This document shows positions 57,758-64,000 of a DNA stretch of 64,000 nt, piece by piece. The notes under the pieces are model-generated. The model had not been told where the DNA came from. It was given only the letters and a program-made list of their open reading frames with translations, and made no database searches. Each line of letters begins with the position of its first letter. Within the stretch, counting starts at the first letter, position 1. Position numbers and translations under genes: made by a program. The DNA is from Aulostomus chinensis (Eukaryota; Chordata; Actinopteri; Syngnathiformes; Aulostomidae), in NCBI GenBank assembly GCA_037954235.1, contig JBBMOA010000017.1, positions 20,446,027 through 20,510,026 on the forward strand, written 5' to 3'.

Positions 57758-60321
57758 GCATGCCGAAAAACTTCTGGAACTAATAGGGACAGCAGGACAA
57801 AACCCCATCTTAAATATATTTTGCTTAAATTTTAAGGATGGGATGATGTTACTGCTAATAGATGCTACAATGGAATAGTCTGCAGCAGCTACAGACCCTC
57901 CAAACGAATCAACATATTGCAATCATGCTTAGAGAGCTACATATGTTCATCACTACTAGCGCTGGTCCCTCGCTTTCATCCCATAATGCATCTGTTTTCC
58001 TAATGGCTGCGGTGATCTGTGAATGACCATGTCCCCGCTCATAAACCCGGTGTGGTTACACAGTGGTTTTCATAGCATGACAGTGATGTTAGCCATTAAC
58101 TGTTGGCTTTATTAAAAAACAGGCACGATTTGATGATTTTAGCTTTTATGAAACACTCTATCACGCCGTCTAACACACACAACTTCAATGCTAAACAAAC
58201 ACCACGAGTCACAATTTAACAACTTACTTTCCTACCTATGTTTCAGGCACAATAAATATGAATTACAATGTGAAAAACAGAGTCTTGCCAAGTATATTTG
58301 TCTAATTTGTAGTCAGAGAAATTTCGTTACACGTGAGACAGAATTGCTGAATAAGAAGAACCTGGGTCAGATTCTTGGCCTTATTTTTTTTTTTTTTTAA
58401 ATAAATCCTTTTTTGTGAAGTGAAGTTTGCTCAATGCACTGACAGAATATTTCAGTTATTACATTGTTTGTTTGCAAGTAGAATACCTGTCAGCACAAGA
58501 AGAACATCCAGCATATCAACAAAAAAGATGACATTGTCTTAAAAGCAAGCTCAAAGAGGACTTTGTCTGTAAAATGCTAGAAAAAAATTACCAGCAAGAA
58601 AATTTTCAAGTACAATGACATTTATTTTTGCTTAAATTAGAGCAGGAGCTAAAAAAATAAATGCTTCTACTAGGCAACCACCACATAACCAAACAAGAAA
58701 GAATAATGGATTCACCGAGCTGAAATTGTTCTTACAAGTTGCGATACTTGTTTGTGTTGATGTCGACTGTTCATGGTGGATTCACGGCTAAATGGGAGTG
58801 ACGGCATACAGGAGAGTTAGAGATAGCAAAAGCACTCGTGTGACTCATCCGTACATCACGTCCTGATCTTAAAACCGAAGCGCTCTTGTTTCCTTGAAAC
58901 TCTTGGGATCTGACATCTGCCAACTACAATTGCTCAATCAGTTCAGCAAAAATAATACCGCTTTTTGTGATGCCATTTGTTTCTTGAGGATTTACCAGAA
59001 GTGGAGCTTTTAATACATAGCAGGCTGAAAGAAGAAGGGGAATCAAAAGAGAAGATTTAAAAAAAAAGAAAAGAAAAGGGATCCCATAATAGATGTGAGT
59101 GCCAGCACTATCATGTGTGAAACACGTTTCCGGGAACTGCTAGTTCATGTTGGGGCTTAGAAATAAGGCAGACATTTGTTTAGCGCTTGGAGTGTTAATT
59201 TGTCAGAGTGCTAATTAGAGGTAAACAGAGCTTGTTGCTCAGCATGCCAACTATAACATGGTGAATGGTACTCTCACTGAGGAAATGGGCGAGCTGGAAT
59301 TCCATGAAGGCTCAGGGCATTTATCACTGGATGTAGAAATGGCTGAACACAAGCGCAGCACAGTGCCAACACCAGAACCTGTGCAGCCAAAACTGCACAA
59401 AACCTTGATTGATTGTGTAGGCAGGAGTTTGTGGAACAGGACAAGGAAGTAACTCACTTAAGGTTAAAAGACAGAGGGAAAAAACTGGACGCTTATTCCA
59501 GTTTGGCATGTCACCTTGGTAATATAAGAATGCTGAACCAACAGAATAAATATGCATGGTTCTCAAGAATTAGGGCCAACAAGGATTTTGTTGGCATTTT
59601 TTTTGCAGTCAAATGGCTTCAAATGAAAATACTGTTTATAACAAAACAGAACCATATCTTTGAGAAAGTACCACTCTTTATCTAGACGGGAAAGGGAGCA
59701 GAAGCCCTGAGCCAGTTGTCTGGACAAGCTTGTGACATGTCTTTCAGATAAGTGTTGGGAGGAAGCAGATAAAGCTTTCCATGTGGCATGTTCTTTTCTG
59801 GCTCATTCCTTTGCCTGGCTGCCAAAGAAGTGGTACAAGGAGAAATGGGGGGGGGGGGGGGGGGGGCATTAAAGGTACTACAGGGGAACATGCATGAAGG
59901 AAAATAATCCTCCCAAATGACCGTAACTGGGGGACAGAATGTGTACTGACCTGGGCAAGCAGCCAAGCCAAACAGCCCGAGGGGGCAAAGGGAAAGCCAC
60001 AGCCAGGAGAGGGGGAGTTCAAATAAAGTATATGAACAGTGGAAGGGTCAAAGTGAGACAAATGTCATAACAGTACATTGTAAAACAAAAAACTGAGAAG
60101 CCAAGAGGGAATTTGGGAGTTGTAGGAGTGTTTCCTCTGAGGAACAGATCAGGCTCTGGTTGCACAGCAATATGGAGCCACCTGTTTAATGGTGCTTAAC
60201 ATGCAGCACAAAAACACAAATACTGTCCACACGAATGCGCTCGCCTTCACTCGTACACATACAGTACGCTGCACAGTGCATGCAGTATCTGTACTGCTGC
60301 CTTTCCCCTCATTCCCACATA

Positions 60322-60328
<7 letters not shown>
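57758..60328. other. No gene seen
   Basis: AT-rich DNA with A runs and a 20-base G run at 59847-59866. A Pro/Ser-rich minus-strand frame there is an artefact of the G run. Confidence 0.45.

Positions 60329-60372
<44 letters not shown>
60329..60372. repeat. (AC)n microsatellite
   Basis: About 22 pure AC units. Confidence 0.9.
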
Positions 60373-60374
<2 letters not shown>

Positions 60375-60504
60375 AGTGACCTCCTGGGTGCTGTATTTTC
60401 TGTGCAGTGGTATGTACTGCCAAGTCGCACAGCTTGTGCAGCAGGGAGGTCCAGAAACCCAGAGGGAGATGGTACGTGACAGAGAACAGGCTGTGCATGA
60501 ATTT

Positions 60505-60548
60505 GTGTGTGTGTGTGCGTGTGCGTGTGCGTGTGCGTGTGCGTGCGT
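60505..60548. repeat. (GTGTGC)n repeat
   Basis: A GT run turns into GTGTGC hexamers, then GCGTGCGT; another alternating purine-pyrimidine tract. Confidence 0.85.
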
Positions 60549-62164
60549 TAGGTCGAAGGGGCCAAAGTGGATATTTAGTGAACACTCTCAAATATTGCTC
60601 TCATGAAGGTATACATGCTGTATGTGATGAGAGGCAGCGCGCTTTGACAATTAAGTTTGTGAAAGGGAAAGGACAGAAAAGGCAGTGCAACACAGATGAA
60701 GGCGCAACATCTGATATCCATATGCTCATTTGGCTAAAACCATTTTAATCAAGTTTGCGGCTTTTTGGAGCCCAAGTAGCTGCCTGTAAAGTAAAGAGTG
60801 CAACAAGAGGCACACAACATGACTCGTCTCTGTGCGTGTGTGACTGCTTGTACGCACACGTGTATACAAACTGTTCTTGGCTCAGCAACAGAGTCAGGAG
60901 GAGAGAGGGCATATGAGCTTCATGCTGCATCCACTGCTTTGTCCAAACTCTGAAAGTGATTTTCTCACTGTATCTTGGAGGAAATGATTCATTAGGCAGC
61001 GGCCCAGTTGGGATCGCTCTGAGATGGAATAAGAAGCAGCTACTCACCCCGGGCTGGTGCTTTCGGAGTGTGCACGGGGACGAGGATTTGAAATGGCAAG
61101 GATGGATGCGAGCTAAAGGGGATGGAAAGAGAAGGAGTTGGAGGAGAGGAAGTGGAATGAAGATGGAGGCTGAGGCGATGAAGGGATGGAGAGGGGGGGG
61201 GGGAGAAGGGGGAGTCTCTGTGGCTTTGAGTCAACGATACAACAGCTCCCAGACAAGCTTGTCTTTCCTGGAACACCACAGGATCAGTCAGCACGAAAGA
61301 GACTAATGCAATGAACCAACCTCTCTGAGGTCATCTTGCACTCACGGTAGTCAAAAGTTTGAACAGGTTTAAATAGGATTTCAACGTGAAAAAAAAGATG
61401 TCACGCTTAGTTTTCATGATCGTAAACTAAATTTAATGAATGAATGCATTTCAGTAGCAAATAGCACACTGGTTAACTGTATGATCTCTTGAACGAACTA
61501 GAAATGCGGTTCGCTGTTGTGTGCCTTGACCTTTGACCGGCCGATGGCCCACAGCACAGAGGCATCAAAAGGTAGAGAAAAATATGTCCAATAAAAGCAG
61601 AGTACTCAGCCGCTTAATGTAGCACCCTTAGCTGTGGGATGTTCAAAAATAAATCATATGTCAAATATCATTGCACTTTTTACTAAATCTTGCAAAGAAA
61701 TGGAAGTCCTTGCAGCTCTGAGAGGCCAAATCAAGAAAACTGTCATCATGATTTTAAGATACTGTTTAAATCAAGATGCTCTTCCTTGTTTTATGTATAG
61801 AAGAGCAGACTACAACAAAGCTGCATCTGGGATATCACAACCTCTTAAAGTGACCCACCAACATGAGTGCTGACAGCAGATAAGGAGGATCTGGTTTACT
61901 GATATTTGGAATGCTGTTTAGTTTCTACTGAAGATAAACCAGGCTTTTCCCAGAAGCAGTTCAAGGTGGGAGGAAAAGCAAAGAAGAGAACAAGCAAAGA
62001 TAAGAAAGGGAGGCCTGGATTATATGTTAAGCCTCATTACTCAACCCCCCCCCCCCGTCCTTTTAATAAAGAGAGACATGGAGACAGACAGAGGAGGAGG
62101 GCGAAAAGGCAAACAGAAATAGAACACGTCATACTTTGTAATTTTGTGTGGGTGTGTGTTGAGG
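60549..62164. other. No gene seen
   Basis: Apart from the polypurine tract this is unremarkable non-coding DNA, with a C run at 62045-62056. Confidence 0.4.
61085..61217 (+). repeat. Polypurine tract
   Basis: About 130 bases of mostly A and G (GGAGAGGAAGTGG and a G12-type run near 61192-61204). Mirror-like purine runs of this kind can form triplex DNA. Confidence 0.6.
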
Positions 62165-62340
62165 GGTTGTATAGTCTTGCATAGCCAGACGTCCCTCCGT
62201 TGCGCCTTGCCAGCACAAGAGAAAAGTCTGGCTCAAGCCGTTATCATTCTGCGATGGTAGAAAAAAAAACACCCTGGCTTGTTTGCGGTGAAGTCAAACA
62301 TTATCGATGTGGGCGGTGCTACGTTTAGGATGCAGCGATG
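62165..62340. mobile_element. Fragment of a fish 'TTGCATAGCCAGAC' repeat
   Basis: CTTGCATAGCCAGAC (62177-62191) and, about 35 bases on, GTCTGGCT resemble the inverted ends of a common fish MITE-like repeat. The following AACATTATCGATGTGGGCGG also fits the family as I recall it. Boundaries are uncertain. Confidence 0.35.
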
Positions 62341-64000
62341 GCGCCCTGGTGAAATAACATTGAGGTAAACCACATTCTACTCTGGAAACATGTTTATTTA
62401 TTCATATTTGTTGTATATCAACCCAAAGCTTCATATTTTAAGTGTGTAGGTTTCTACTAGCTTACTAGCTGTCAACTTGTTTTAAAAAGGAAAAAAATGG
62501 CAACACCGACTACAAAAATCACCAAATGGCACGCTTACACCCGCAATGTTGTTCCAGTAAATTAAACTAAGGGTGCATGGCTTAAGCTAGTTCTGAGGAC
62601 AAAAACCAGACAGAAGACCAGTTAATGAGAGACAAAAGCAGAGTTCATTAAATACTGATTATTTGGGTCAGCGGTTAGTCTCCAGGAAATTAATGTAAGT
62701 CTATGTAAATACCCCAAAAGTGACTAAACTAAACTCGTGTGCTTGTGTGTGTGTGTGCGTGCGTGCAGCAGTGTGGGTGTCCATGTCTTCCCTGTGACCT
62801 TATGCTTCAGTTAAAGCTTGTAATAAAGCAGCAAATTATGAATTAGATAAGTGTCAGTGAGCTTTCGGTCTGGGAACACAGCAACCGCAAAAAGTAAGAA
62901 TGTGCCTTTTTGCCCTCGACTTCATCTATCATCTTGGAAAACCATAACAGCCTGTGTGTGTGCGTGCTTCCAAGAATTTCCACTGAGTTACTCACGATAG
63001 TCGAGCCAGTCTTAGCGTACCTCAAAACCCCTGAAATGTGTTGAATGGTCAGTTTCCGGATGCGTTCTCTCCACGGATTCAGACCCGAGACGGTAATTTA
63101 CTTGTTATCCGTCACAACAAGGCAATAAAATCACTCTGCCAGATGGTGATTTATTGTTATGCTACGCCGGAGTGGTGTTTCGCAATGATTCTGATGACAC
63201 TACATCTCGTTTTTACTGATTTCTTTCGGACATATTGCTTGTACGTAATTTGTATGTCACCTGTGCAGCCTATCACTCTCAGTCAGAGAGTTTCTGAGGG
63301 ATGCAGGACGCCGAGAGCAGCAAGGGAACCCCATCAGACATATGGTGTTGATCAGAGCCAGTAGTACCATGACATCATTGTCACATAATTGACTCTCAGC
63401 ATCCATCGCTCTCTTTCCTCCTTTGTTGACAGGGCAAGTGAAGGCCGCAACGATTGAAATTTTCCTCTTTCACATGTTTATACTGTTGACTGCGGCCTCC
63501 GATATTAAAGACTACAATTATGAGTATGCATCTGGATATTGTGTTCATGCAGATCTTTCCCAGCCGGATATTTACCAGACAGTTTGGTTCTTCCTTTCAA
63601 GCGGATTTATTCATGGAAACGGTGTCGGGCCTTGAATGGAGAAATGTAATGTCTGCTGACGCACGGTCGTGAAGGGTTTAACAGTCCTAATAAATCACAA
63701 ACACTTCAGCCCTCATATTGGGAGTTCGGTAGTAGATAACGAGTAACCATGGCGACAAGTGATCAACTGGAAGTCATGAAGAGTAAGTGGCTGGAGAGAA
63801 ATATCTAAACCACGATGACATGGAGCACGAAGATAAAGCGGCTCCTCGTGAATATATCGTCATAACACACATGACACACTTCTGAGATGTTTCACTGTAA
63901 ACCACGTCTTCTTAGGGCTTCCTGTATGATGAAGGGCAACCGCCGGGGCAGTTACTGTGCTGTTTTTAAGCATTAAACAAAGTCAAGCTGTACTGTCACT
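62341..64000. other. No firm gene seen
   Basis: A good acceptor-like sequence, CTTTCCTCCTTTGTTGACAG, ends at 63432 and opens onto a 67-codon frame ending at 63635. The frame matches nothing I recognise and has no visible donor, so it stays unassigned. Confidence 0.3.

Noticed and set aside
63433..63635. Possible exon after an acceptor-like site
   Set aside because: No donor, no recognisable protein and no partner exon.
1..64000. tRNA, rRNA, well-known microRNA or CRISPR sequences
   Set aside because: I looked for common miRNA mature sequences and direct-repeat arrays and found none; a covariance-model search would be needed to exclude small RNA genes.

Overview
The window looks like nuclear DNA of a ray-finned fish, probably a percomorph-type teleost. 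The evidence is a tandem array of intronless CYP1C cytochrome P450 genes (a subfamily known from fish and other non-mammalian vertebrates but missing in mammals), many CA/TG, TA and poly-C tracts, and decayed repeats of types common in teleosts. These include an L2/Maui-like LINE tail, a 'CAAGTAAAAGTAC'-type non-autonomous element and a Tc1-like fragment. There is no sign of operons, CRISPR arrays or prokaryotic genes. Apart from the CYP1C cluster, almost every long open frame is a chance frame in non-coding DNA and has been left out.

Layout. Positions 1-16.4 kb are gene-poor: microsatellites, one teleost repeat at about 5.8-6.4 kb, stretches that look like conserved non-coding elements, and one weak signal-peptide exon candidate near 11.6 kb. 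At 16.4-17.05 kb there is a CpG-rich minus-strand block. It has a good splice donor, a CCAAT box and a DR1 element, and may be the promoter and 5' exon of an unidentified gene running leftward. Positions 17-36 kb are again gene-poor, with CTCF-like motifs, CNE-like stretches and a GC-rich, G-quadruplex-prone island at about 32 kb.

The core is 36.1-43.4 kb. Copy A (CDS 36554-38131) and copy B (39949-41529) are two complete CYP1C P450s that differ at only about four aligned internal residues. Copy C (42263-43394) is a third, diverged CYP1C fragment that starts abruptly at the codon equivalent to Trp142 of copy B and carries a deletion frameshift and a premature stop. A and B have unrelated upstream DNA, although both keep an ACATATAAG TATA module. 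They are near-identical from codon 4-5 through the 3' flank to a CA repeat. Copy C begins directly at that CA repeat. The best reading is that the old CYP1C2 was broken at CAG|TGG and its left end copied CYP1C1 together with its 3' flank as far as a CA repeat. It was then rejoined to the orphaned CYP1C2 3' half. A 33-bp divergent patch in B just before the junction looks like a surviving piece of CYP1C2. The outcome would be a CYP1C1-type enzyme under the CYP1C2 promoter, with the real CYP1C2 3' half decaying downstream.

Positions 43.4-64 kb hold no gene I can support: decayed repeats, microsatellites, CTCF-like motifs and CNE-like sequence. All identity statements come from reading by eye; no alignment or database search was run.
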